Part shown: one piece after another, positions 1 through 5,592 of the stretch
Position numbering within the stretch: the stretch's first letter is position 1
Layout: each line of letters starts with the position of its first letter
Assembly (NCBI GenBank): GCA_036274495.1
Contig: DASUFP010000079.1
Coordinates: forward strand, 1-9,652
From: DASUFP01 sp036274495
GTDB lineage: Bacteria; Bacteroidota; Bacteroidia; AKYH767-A; OLB10
DNA: 9,652 bases
Direction of reading: 5' to 3'
Translations under genes and position numbers: made by a program
The notes under the pieces: model-generated
What the model was told of the DNA's origin: nothing
The model's input: only the letters and a program-made list of their open reading frames with translations
Database searches by the model: none

Positions 1-15
1 ATAAGAGATAGACAC

Positions 16-1329
16 ATGATCAGCAGCCTTATTTTTGTTTTCCTTTTAGGTGCCGGAATCTGGTTTTTCACACAAAGCATTCGAACAATAAGACGCAATA
101 TCAGCCTTGGAAGGGATATTGAAATTTCAGACAGAAAAGCAGAACGGTGGAAAAATATGGCTTTGGTTGCTTTAGGGCAATCAAAGATGGTCACGCGTCC
201 TGTTGCAGGTTTTTTTCATATTCTGATTTATGCGGGATTCATCATTATTAATATTGAAGTACTTGAGATCATCATTGATGGCATTTTTGGAACGCACAGA
301 GTGTTTGCAGGGATGGGATCATTTTATAATTTCCTGATCGGTTCTTTTGAGATACTGGCTGTATTGGTGGTAATTGCCTGTGTTGTATTTCTGTTACGAC
401 GCAATCTCATCAGATTAGCCCGTTTCAAGAGCCCGGAACTTAAGGGGTTCCCATTTGCTGATGCTAACATCATTTTGATCAGCGAAATCATACTGATGTC
501 GTTTTTTTTGCTGCTGAATACATCCGACCAGCTGCTGCAAAAAGCAGGAGTGGAGCCCTATATCACCGCAGGTTGGTTTCCGGTAAGCAGTTTACTTACC
601 CCGTTATTTGAAGGATTACACACCACTTCATTGGTCGTGATGGAACGATTTTGCTGGTGGATTCATATTGCAGGCATTTTGGCCTTTCTGAATTATGTTC
701 CCTATTCAAAGCATTTTCACATTTTCCTGGCCTTTCCAAATACATGGTATGCAAACCTGAATGCAAAAGGGCGGTTTACCAATAACGAGAGTGTGACTGC
801 TGAGGTCAAGCTGATGCTCGATCCGACTGCCACACCGCCTGTTGCCGATCCGGCAGCTGCCCCAATACGTTTTGGTGCAAAGGATATCCGTGACCTGACC
901 TGGAAACAACTCATGGATGCATACTCATGTACCGAATGCGGGCGATGTACATCCAGTTGCCCGGCAAATATTACAGGCAAAAAATTATCTCCGCGGAAAA
1001 TCATGATGGATACCAGAGACCGGACTGAAGAGGTTGGAAGAAATCTGGATGATCATGGTGAATCGTTTGACGATGGTAAATCATTGCTCAACGATTATAT
1101 CACACCCGAAGAGTTGTGGGCATGCACCACTTGCAATGCCTGTGTTGAAGCTTGTCCGGTTGATATTGATCCGTTATCCATAATAATCGAAATGCGCCGT
1201 TACCTTGTGATGGAACAATCGGCTGCGCCTGCAGAATTGAATGGGATGTTTACCAAAATGGAAAACAACGGAGCACCGTGGCAATTTTCTCCTGCCGACC
1301 GGATGAATTGGGTGAATCAATCAAGTTGA
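16..1329 (+). CDS. Membrane-anchored 4Fe-4S dicluster electron-transfer protein (NarI/HdrE-like membrane part fused to HdrC-like ferredoxin part)
   Basis: The 437-residue protein has two parts. The N-terminal part, about residues 1-235, has five or so hydrophobic segments (near 1-18, 66-90, 105-128, 150-168, 212-228) and resembles the cytochrome b subunits of nitrate reductase and heterodisulfide reductase; H68 and H217 sit in membrane segments and could be haem ligands. A Pro/Ala-rich linker (about 270-285) leads to a cytoplasmic ferredoxin-like part with two 4Fe-4S motifs: C305, C308, C311, C315 and C370, C373, C376, C380, each ending in CP. Such proteins pass electrons between a membrane carrier such as quinone and a soluble partner. 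The next gene, 7 bases on, encodes a CCG-domain protein and is the obvious partner. The start follows a purine-rich stretch and gives a complete first membrane helix. The general class is secure; the electron donor, the acceptor and haem binding are inference. Confidence 0.88.
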   Translation: MISSLIFVFLLGAGIWFFTQSIRTIRRNISLGRDIEISDRKAERWKNMALVALGQSKMVTRPVAGFFHILIYAGFIIINIEVLEIIIDGIFGTHRVFAGMGSFYNFLIGSFEILAVLVVIACVVFLLRRNLIRLARFKSPELKGFPFADANIILISEIILMSFFLLLNTSDQLLQKAGVEPYITAGWFPVSSLLTPLFEGLHTTSLVVMERFCWWIHIAGILAFLNYVPYSKHFHIFLAFPNTWYANLNAKGRFTNNESVTAEVKLMLDPTATPPVADPAAAPIRFGAKDIRDLTWKQLMDAYSCTECGRCTSSCPANITGKKLSPRKIMMDTRDRTEEVGRNLDDHGESFDDGKSLLNDYITPEELWACTTCNACVEACPVDIDPLSIIIEMRRYLVMEQSAAPAELNGMFTKMENNGAPWQFSPADRMNWVNQSS

Positions 1330-1336
1330 AAACGAA

Positions 1337-2131
1337 ATGAGCACAAATCCACTCATAGTTCCTACAATGGCCGAAATGGCCGGACGCGGTGAAGTTCCTG
1401 AAATATTATTTTGGGTTGGGTGTGCCGGCAGTTTTGATTCCCGGGCACAAAAAATCACCCATTCCATTGCCCGTATACTCACAAATGCTCAAATCAGTTT
1501 TGCTGTGCTGGGTACTGAGGAAAGTTGCACCGGAGATCCGGCCAAAAGAGCCGGTAACGAGTTCCTGTTTCAAATGCAGGCGTTTACCAATATTGAAATA
1601 ATGAATGGTTATGGGGTTAAAAAAATAGTTACCGGTTGTCCCCATTGTTTCAATACAATTAAAAATGAATATCCCGAATTAGGCGGTAAATACGAGGTAC
1701 TGCATCACAGCCAGCTGCTTCAGCAATTAATGGATGAGGGAAAAATTAAAGTCGCAGGCGGATCATTTAAGGGAAAAAAAATCACCTTTCACGATCCCTG
1801 TTATCTGGGACGTGCCAACAATGTTTACGAAGCTCCCAGAAATGTTATTGGCAAACTGGATACCGCCCTGTCTGAAATGCACAGAAGCCGGAAAAATGGT
1901 CTTTGCTGCGGAGCCGGCGGCGGACAAATGTTTAAGGAGCCCGAAAAGGGGAACAAAGACATTAACATAGAACGGACTGAAGAAGCATTGAAAACAGGTG
2001 CCGAAGTAATTGCTGTCGGTTGTCCTTTTTGTATGACTATGATGACCGATGGCGTAAAACATTTTGAAAAGGAAAATGAGGTGAAAGTCATGGATATTGC
2101 CGAATTGATTGCCGCTGCCGGCGAACTTTAA
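1337..2131 (+). CDS. CCG-domain (Fe-S)-binding protein, HdrB/HdrD-like Fe-S oxidoreductase subunit
   Basis: This 264-residue soluble protein has two cysteine-rich repeats of the type that binds unusual iron-sulfur clusters in heterodisulfide reductase subunit B, LutA and GlpC. The second repeat is canonical: C155 in an HDPCYLGR motif, C190-C191 in CCGAGGG, and C229 and C232 in a CPFC motif. The first repeat is degenerate: C29, then a single C64 in SCTGDP where a CCG would be expected, then C101 and C104 in CPHC. So one site probably holds a full cluster and the other may differ; this single-Cys variant is, from memory, common in this subfamily. There is no signal peptide or membrane helix, so it should dock on the cytoplasmic side of the preceding protein. 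The substrate is unknown. It is not a whole Hdr, since no FAD subunit lies in the window. Confidence 0.88.
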   Translation: MSTNPLIVPTMAEMAGRGEVPEILFWVGCAGSFDSRAQKITHSIARILTNAQISFAVLGTEESCTGDPAKRAGNEFLFQMQAFTNIEIMNGYGVKKIVTGCPHCFNTIKNEYPELGGKYEVLHHSQLLQQLMDEGKIKVAGGSFKGKKITFHDPCYLGRANNVYEAPRNVIGKLDTALSEMHRSRKNGLCCGAGGGQMFKEPEKGNKDINIERTEEALKTGAEVIAVGCPFCMTMMTDGVKHFEKENEVKVMDIAELIAAAGEL

Positions 2132-2142
2132 GTTATTGAACG

Positions 2143-2631
2143 ATGTATACACCACTGGCTAATTTACCGGGATCATCTAAAGTTTGGGTTTACCAGGCCA
2201 GTGAAGTTTTTGATAACCTCACGGCTAAAACTATTGAAGAAAAGGCAAAAGTATTTGTGGAACAGTGGACAGCACATGATCAGGAACTTAAAGCGGGTGT
2301 TGAAGTACTGAACAACCTTTTTCTGGTAATAGCGGTTGATGAAGGATACAATGGAGCCAGTGGTTGCAGTGTTGATAAAAAGGTGAGGTTTATTCAAAGC
2401 CTTGAATCACAACTGAACCTGCATTTTTTCGATCGGATGCGTATTGCATGGAAGTCCGGGGCCGGGATCCGCATTGCCCCTTTTAACATGTTTGGTAAAT
2501 TGTTGCAAAAAGGAGAAGTTGGGGATGATACTGTTGTATATAATAATCTCGTTGCCGATCTGGAAGAATTTCGCAGCAGTTGGGAAGTGCCGTTTATAAA
2601 GTCATGGCATCGGAATTTGATATCGGCGTAA
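2143..2631 (+). CDS. Conserved Bacteroidota protein of unknown function (often mislabelled 'ABC transporter ATPase')
   Basis: The 162-residue protein is soluble, with no signal peptide or membrane segment. I recognise it as a family found widely in Bacteroidota, typically about 160 residues long. Recurring elements are WVYQ near residue 17, EQWTAHDQELKAGVEV near 40-55, a hydrophobic strand FLVIAVDE near 60-68, ASGCSVD near 73-80 followed by a helix, and a C-terminal NNLVADLEEF...WEVP...SWH block (about 128-158). Database entries often call it an ABC transporter ATPase, but there is no Walker A, Walker B or ABC signature here and the protein is too short for a nucleotide-binding domain. It starts 11 bases after the CCG protein and is probably co-transcribed with the Fe-S pair; from memory, this neighbourhood recurs in other members of the phylum. 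A conserved Cys (in ASGCSVD) and a Trp-His near the end are candidate functional residues. No function can be assigned. Confidence 0.85.
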   Translation: MYTPLANLPGSSKVWVYQASEVFDNLTAKTIEEKAKVFVEQWTAHDQELKAGVEVLNNLFLVIAVDEGYNGASGCSVDKKVRFIQSLESQLNLHFFDRMRIAWKSGAGIRIAPFNMFGKLLQKGEVGDDTVVYNNLVADLEEFRSSWEVPFIKSWHRNLISA

Positions 2632-2657
2632 TGGCTGCTTCATTCAAATAGCATAAC

Positions 2658-3617
2658 ATGTTTCTCACCATTTTCTTATTTGCGGTCGGATTTGTCCTGC
2701 TCATTAAAGGGGCTGATATGCTGGTGGACGGGGCAGGGGGACTTGCCCGCAGGTTTGGAATTTCAGAAATAGTTATTGGACTGACTATTGTTGCCTTCGG
2801 CACTTCAATGCCTGAACTGATTGTTAATATTCTTGCATCGGTAAATGATAATACCGAAATAGCTGTTGGAAACATTATTGGAAGCAATGTTGCTAATGTG
2901 CTTTTGATACTTGGAATTGCCGCCGTTATTTATCCTCTGAGTGTAAAACGAAATACTACCTACAAGGAAATCCCTTTTGCCTTACTCTCAGCTTTGGTTA
3001 TTGTGTTTTTGGGAGCGGATGAGCTGGTTAACAATGCTCCTGATTCTATTTTGAGCAGAGGCGACGGACTCACTTTATTAGGCTTTTTCTGCATTTTTAT
3101 GTATTATATTTTTTCGATTGCGAAAGACGATGCATCACTCAAGAAAAGTGAGGAGCTGTTACTCCCATTCAATAAAATCTGGTTGTTTATATTGCTTGGA
3201 ATATCAGGATTGGTGATCGGAGGAAAGTTTATAGTTGACGGAGCGGTTGCCATAGCAACCGCTTCCGGTGTAAGTCAGAGCTTAATCGGTTTAACGGTAG
3301 TAGCCATCGGAACTTCACTACCTGAACTGGCGACATCCGCAGTAGCAGCATATAAAAAGAACACCGATATCGCCATTGGAAATGTTGTCGGATCAAACAT
3401 CTTTAATTCTTTTTGGATACTGGGGATCAGCAGTGTTATCAGACCATTGCCATTGCTCAATCGGAATAACGGGGATTTGATGCTTAATGTACTGGTAAGT
3501 GCACTGCTTTTTCTCTTTTTATTTATTGGTAAAAAGCACATGTTGGAACGATGGCAAGGTGTAGCATTCATAGTGATGTATGCCTGCTATCTTATTTATC
3601 TTATACATTTGGGTTAA
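2658..3617 (+). CDS. Calcium/sodium antiporter, CaCA family (YrbG-like)
   Basis: This 319-residue inner-membrane protein has about ten hydrophobic segments and the internal duplication typical of Ca2+/cation exchangers. Alpha repeat 1 spans about residues 41-86, with GTSMPEL (48-54) and GNIIGSN (71-77). Alpha repeat 2 spans about 211-256, with GTSLPEL (218-224) and GNVVGSN (241-247). E53 and E223 match the two ion-binding glutamates of the archaeal exchanger NCX_Mj. N80 lines up with its Asn81, whereas N250 sits where NCX_Mj has Asp240. The two repeats run in opposite membrane topology in this family and form the transport core. It probably exports Ca2+ in exchange for Na+ or H+. It lies 26 bases after the preceding gene and 13 bases before a TerC-family gene, suggesting a shared role in cation efflux. 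The family is certain; the ion pair is inferred. Confidence 0.94.
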   Translation: MFLTIFLFAVGFVLLIKGADMLVDGAGGLARRFGISEIVIGLTIVAFGTSMPELIVNILASVNDNTEIAVGNIIGSNVANVLLILGIAAVIYPLSVKRNTTYKEIPFALLSALVIVFLGADELVNNAPDSILSRGDGLTLLGFFCIFMYYIFSIAKDDASLKKSEELLLPFNKIWLFILLGISGLVIGGKFIVDGAVAIATASGVSQSLIGLTVVAIGTSLPELATSAVAAYKKNTDIAIGNVVGSNIFNSFWILGISSVIRPLPLLNRNNGDLMLNVLVSALLFLFLFIGKKHMLERWQGVAFIVMYACYLIYLIHLG

Positions 3618-3630
3618 CAATTGCCGGCGT

Positions 3631-4458
3631 ATGCATCTCGAACAAGATTTTATCCATCTGTTTTCTTTTGGCTCTCTCATAAGCCTGTTCACCCTTTCGG
3701 TACTGGAAATCGTTCTCGGAATCGATAATATCATATTTATTTCAATAATTGCAGGCAAACTGCCGGCTAACCTCCAGTCGAAGGCGCGTTCAACCGGCCT
3801 GATGCTTGCCTTGGTAATGCGGATTATTCTGCTTTTTGGAATTACATGGGTAATAAGTGCCAAAGGAGCACTGTTTCATTTACTGGATGTGGCCCCGTTC
3901 TTTACGCTTCAGCTGAATCCGGAGATTATCGACAACATTCTGTGGAGTTGTTCCACACGCGATTTGATACTGCTGGCAGGAGGCATTTTTTTGCTTTATA
4001 AATCTACCGTCGAAATTCACAACAAAATTGAGGGAGCAGAGGAGGATGCCGATAGTAACATGAATAAAACAACACTCACAGCTGCCATCTTTCAGATTGT
4101 GGTTATTGATATGGTTTTCTCCTTTGATTCTATTCTGACTGCAGTCGGTTTGGTTGATAACCTGTTGGTGATGATTCTGGCAGTAGTTGTTGCAATGACT
4201 ATAATGCTCCTCTTTTCTGCAAAAGTCTCTGACTTTGTAAACAATAATCCTACAATTAAAATGCTTGCCCTTTCTTTTCTGTTAATGATAGGTATGATAC
4301 TCATTGCAGATGCTCTTCACTTCCATGTGCCTAAGGGATATATTTACTTTAGCATGGCCTTTTCACTTTTGGTGGAGATGCTCAACATGCGTATGCAGAA
4401 AAAGAAACTGTTGCGACAAAAGGCAATCCGAAACAGTGAACCGCATAAGGCAATATGA
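3631..4458 (+). CDS. TerC-family integral membrane protein (putative Mn2+/metal exporter)
   Basis: With the start at 3631 the protein has 275 residues. An upstream in-frame ATG at 3580 would add 17 residues and overlap the exchanger gene by 38 bases; the 3631 start leaves a 13-base gap and gives the usual TerC N-terminus just before helix 1. The diagnostic acidic motifs are present: E26 with GID at 30-32 and N33 in the first helix, and D160 with FSFDS containing D166 in the second half. About seven membrane segments are visible, with a charged cytoplasmic loop (about 125-147) and a basic C-terminal tail (about 255-275). Proteins of this family, such as Alx of E. coli and MeeF/MeeY of Bacillus, export manganese. 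The older link to tellurite resistance is indirect, and no other ter gene is present. Its stop overlaps the next start in ATGA. Confidence 0.92.
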   Translation: MHLEQDFIHLFSFGSLISLFTLSVLEIVLGIDNIIFISIIAGKLPANLQSKARSTGLMLALVMRIILLFGITWVISAKGALFHLLDVAPFFTLQLNPEIIDNILWSCSTRDLILLAGGIFLLYKSTVEIHNKIEGAEEDADSNMNKTTLTAAIFQIVVIDMVFSFDSILTAVGLVDNLLVMILAVVVAMTIMLLFSAKVSDFVNNNPTIKMLALSFLLMIGMILIADALHFHVPKGYIYFSMAFSLLVEMLNMRMQKKKLLRQKAIRNSEPHKAI

Positions 4459-5027
4459 TAAAAGGTAAATCAAATTGGAATATCCCCAATGCTTTATCCT
4501 CTTTTCGGATTGTTGCAGCTCCTGTATTGCTTTTATTGATTTATATTGATCATCAAACAGCATTTAAGTGGCTTATAACTTGTTCTTTTTTTACCGACAT
4601 GATTGATGGTTGGATTGCCAGAAGATTACATCAGGTGTCGAAACTGGGCAGTATATTGGATTCGATAGGTGATTCGTTGACCATTATTGTTGGGGTTGTT
4701 GGATTGGCCATTTTTAACAAAGGGTTGTTTCATCAATATCTCTCCATAATTTTTCTGGTAGTCTTACTGCATCTTATTCAATTAGGCCTTTCCTTATGGC
4801 GCTACAGGAAACCCAGCAGTTTTCATACGTGGTCTGCAAAGGTGGCGGCAATGGGAATAGGTACTTTTATTCTGACAACACTTCATTTTGGATTTTATCC
4901 TTGGATATTTTATGCCGCAATACTGCTACTGATAGTGGATGCTATTGAAGAAAGCATATTGGTGCTTCTTATACCTGAATGGAAGAATGATGTAAAAGGC
5001 CTTTGGTGGATCCTTAAGAAAAAGTAA
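4455..5027 (+). CDS. CDP-alcohol phosphatidyltransferase family protein
   Basis: This 190-residue membrane enzyme carries the complete catalytic signature of the family: D48, D51, G52, A55, R56, G65, D69 and D73, that is DxxDGxxAR, eight residues, then GxxxDxxxD. The four Asp residues hold the metal ions needed to move a phosphatidyl group from CDP-diacylglycerol to an alcohol. The N-terminal NIPNALSSFR stretch resembles PgsA-type phosphatidylglycerophosphate synthases and cardiolipin synthases, but the alcohol cannot be read from the sequence; phosphatidylserine or inositol-type products remain possible. About five or six hydrophobic segments follow. Its ATG overlaps the TerC stop by four bases, so translation is probably coupled. 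It is the last gene of the run: no + strand gene follows for more than 500 bases. It may not be the cell's main PgsA, hence no gene symbol. Confidence 0.88.
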   Translation: MIKGKSNWNIPNALSSFRIVAAPVLLLLIYIDHQTAFKWLITCSFFTDMIDGWIARRLHQVSKLGSILDSIGDSLTIIVGVVGLAIFNKGLFHQYLSIIFLVVLLHLIQLGLSLWRYRKPSSFHTWSAKVAAMGIGTFILTTLHFGFYPWIFYAAILLLIVDAIEESILVLLIPEWKNDVKGLWWILKKK

Positions 5028-5085
5028 ATTTTCAGCTCTTTTTTCCCTTCATATTTACTGTAGAAAGGCTTCTTACAGGTTGAGG

Positions 5086-5145
5086 GAAATAAAAATGTCC
5101 CGCAATGCGGGACATTTCATATTGTTTGGTCGGGGTGACTGGATT
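5086..5145. repeat. Direct repeat copy A: tRNA-Pro 3' end plus terminator (partial copy)
   Basis: These 60 bases match 5255-5314 at 59 of 60 positions, the only difference being the hairpin loop base (A at 5105, C at 5274). Read on the - strand, the block holds 16 bases of the tRNA 3' end (from inside the T loop to the discriminator), CCA, a 14-base trailer, a hairpin with 12-base arms (5093-5104 and 5106-5117) and a T-rich tract. Left of the block no similarity continues; right of it the tRNA body is missing, so this copy cannot make a tRNA. The hairpin may stop transcripts entering from either side, including the six-gene run that ends at 5027, although the T-tract is good only on the - strand. 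Confidence 0.93.
5127..5145 (-). pseudogene. tRNA-Pro fragment: last 16 bases plus CCA
   Basis: On the - strand these 19 bases equal the final three T-loop bases, the 3' half of the T stem, the 3' half of the acceptor stem, the discriminator A and CCA of the intact tRNA-Pro at 5296-5372. Similarity stops sharply inside the T loop. The sequence right of it contains no matching acceptor 5' half (CGGGGTG on the - strand), so it is a fragment and not a gene. Breakpoints in the T loop are one of the known preferred positions for tRNA-targeted integrases, but no integrase is present here. Confidence 0.8.
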
Positions 5146-5175
5146 AGCTACGCTGATCCATAAGGGGGGGAGAAT

Positions 5176-5212
5176 CAAACAATATGAAATTCGCTTCGCT
5201 CATTTTGATTTC
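5176..5212. repeat. Inverted, diverged copy of the tRNA trailer
   Basis: The first 15 bases (5176-5190) are the exact reverse complement of 5114-5128 and of 5283-5297, which form the trailer just after the CCA of the tRNA and of its fragment. The rest (5191-5212) can be aligned more loosely to the terminator hairpin and the T-rich tract, ending in GATTTC against TATTTC, but the GC stem (GTCCCGCA) is replaced by TCGCTTCGCTC and a perfect hairpin is lost. The copy is therefore in the opposite orientation to the other two and is not attached to any tRNA end. Confidence 0.75.
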
Positions 5213-5226
5213 TCCATGTCCCTTAC

Positions 5227-5241
5227 CAGAGCAAGGCTCTG
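5227..5241. repeat. Short perfect hairpin (6-bp stem, 3-base loop)
   Basis: Arms CAGAGC (5227-5232) and GCTCTG (5236-5241) enclose a loop of AAG, and one more A-T pair could form beyond a C. No T-run follows on either strand, so it is not a good terminator by itself. It lies in the spacer between the inverted trailer copy and the genuine terminator and may be part of the same rearranged unit. Confidence 0.5.
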
Positions 5242-5254
5242 TCCGGTCCCTGTC

Positions 5255-5314
5255 GAAATAAAAATGTCCCGCACTGCGGGACATTTCATATTGTTTGGTC
5301 GGGGTGACTGGATT
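5255..5314. repeat. Direct repeat copy B: 3' end of the intact tRNA-Pro plus its terminator
   Basis: This is the partner of 5086-5145, offset by 169 bases, with 59 of 60 bases identical. Here the block runs into the complete tRNA gene on its right-hand side, so this is the original copy or the one that kept function. The two copies are separated by 109 bases (5146-5254). Confidence 0.93.
5256..5286 (-). terminator. Intrinsic terminator of tRNA-Pro
   Basis: On the - strand, 9 bases after the CCA end, there is a hairpin with 12-base complementary arms (5262-5273 and 5275-5286, core GTCCCGC/GCGGGAC) and a tiny loop, followed by TTTTTATTT. That is a classic rho-independent terminator placed right after the tRNA. 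On the + strand no comparable T-run follows the stem. Confidence 0.82.
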
Positions 5315-5372
5315 CGAACCAGCGACCACCAGCACCCCATGCTGATACGCTACCAGGCTGCGCTACACCCCG
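5296..5372 (-). tRNA. tRNA-Pro(GGG), CCA encoded
   Basis: The 77-base gene on the - strand folds into a full cloverleaf: acceptor stem CGGGGTG/CACCCCG, D arm GCGC...GCGT with the AGCCTGGTA loop, anticodon stem TCAGC/GCTGG with one G-T pair, loop ATGGGGT, variable loop TGGTC, T arm GCTGG-TTCGAAT-CCAGT, and discriminator A. The anticodon GGG lies at 5336-5338, reading CCC and CCT proline codons. The D loop and anticodon loop match those I remember for E. coli proL tRNA. CCA is encoded at 5296-5298. It is the only gene on this strand and stands alone, with its own promoter and terminator. Confidence 0.97.
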
Positions 5373-5404
5373 AGCAAATGGAACAGATAATTGATCCAGG
5401 AGCG

Positions 5405-5435
5405 CAAAAGTAGTTATTATTCTAATGATTTGAAA
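5405..5435 (-). promoter_or_regulatory. Bacteroidota-type promoter for tRNA-Pro
   Basis: Read on the - strand there is a -33-like TTTC (5432-5435), a 19-base spacer and a perfect TAnnTTTG -7 box, TACTTTTG (5405-5412). The Bacteroidota sigma-A consensus is TTTG, 19-21 bases, TAnnTTTG. The box ends 32 bases before the first tRNA base, which leaves room for a short 5' leader. The fit is good in sequence, spacing and position. Confidence 0.7.
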
Positions 5436-5462
5436 CTGTAGGCAGGGGACAAAACATTTAAC

Positions 5463-5484
5463 CAATTATTATATTAAATAATTG
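5463..5484. repeat. AT-rich inverted repeat upstream of the receptor gene
   Basis: Eight-base arms CAATTATT (5463-5470) and AATAATTG (5477-5484) flank the 6-base spacer ATATTA. It lies between the divergent tRNA promoter and the receptor gene, about 70 bases upstream of the candidate receptor promoter. It could be a regulator binding site. In a stretch this rich in A and T such a repeat may also arise by chance. Confidence 0.3.
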
Positions 5485-5558
5485 TTAATCAGCATAATAT
5501 GTATGAACATGGGCTTTTATTAAAACGATTTTTTTAGGTAATTGTCACTTTAAATTAT

Positions 5559-5566
5559 GAGTTTTG
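5559..5566 (+). promoter_or_regulatory. Candidate -7 box for the TonB-dependent receptor gene
   Basis: GAGTTTTG, followed by CACC, fits TAnnTTTG with one mismatch and shares TTTGCACC with the -7 region of the trxB gene at 8972. A weak -33 candidate (TTAG, 5534-5537) lies 21 bases upstream. If this is the promoter, the transcript starts near 5570-5575, so the ATG at 5557 could not be used and translation would begin at 5593. Confidence 0.38.
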
Positions 5567-5592
5567 CACCTCGTCAGATTCAGCTGCCTTTT

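Larger units (their letters stand above)
5028..5592. other. Intergenic region with tRNA-Pro, its control signals and a mosaic of tRNA-tail repeats
   Basis: No convincing protein gene lies in these 565 bases. From left to right: a stretch without recognisable signals (5028-5085); a partial copy of the tRNA tail and terminator (5086-5145); a G-rich spacer with a run of seven G (5164-5170); an inverted trailer copy (5176-5212); a small hairpin (5227-5241); the genuine terminator, tRNA and tRNA promoter (5255-5435); then an AT-rich stretch (about 5460-5558) leading into the receptor gene. A possible reading frame at 5105-5413 on the + strand, and one at 5144-5335 on the - strand, are translations of tRNA and repeat sequence and not genes. 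Confidence 0.8.

Noticed and set aside
717..1004. Minus-strand frames opposite the membrane Fe-S gene
   Set aside because: They lie wholly inside a gene with clear cluster motifs on the + strand and show no recognisable protein features.
1763..2155. A 130-codon - strand frame opposite the CCG-domain gene
   Set aside because: It is the shadow of a gene whose CCG and CPxC motifs are unmistakable; the Phe-rich translation is typical of antisense reading.
3580..3630. The 17-codon N-terminal extension of the TerC gene
   Set aside because: It overlaps the exchanger gene by 38 bases and precedes a normal TerC N-terminus; the ATG at 3631 with a 13-base gap fits better.
3631..4458. A tellurite-resistance operon
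   Set aside because: Only the TerC membrane family is present, with no TerD/E/Z-type partners; such proteins are better explained as metal exporters.
5164..5170. A run of seven G as a possible G-quadruplex or slippage site
   Set aside because: It is a single G run with no further G tracts nearby, so no quadruplex is expected.
5086..5314. A CRISPR array
   Set aside because: There are only two direct copies, 60 bases long, with a 109-base spacer, and the repeat is explained by a tRNA end and terminator; no cas gene is present.
5144..5335. A 63-codon frame on the - strand through tRNA and repeats
   Set aside because: It reads the tRNA 3' half, the terminator and the inverted trailer as protein; the repeated peptide (EIKMS...FILF) simply mirrors the DNA repeat.
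5105..5413. A 102-codon frame on the + strand containing GDWIRTSDHQHPM
   Set aside because: This is the antisense translation of tRNA-Pro plus the repeat blocks; such peptides are known artefacts of tRNA genes. It has no start context and its composition follows the repeat.
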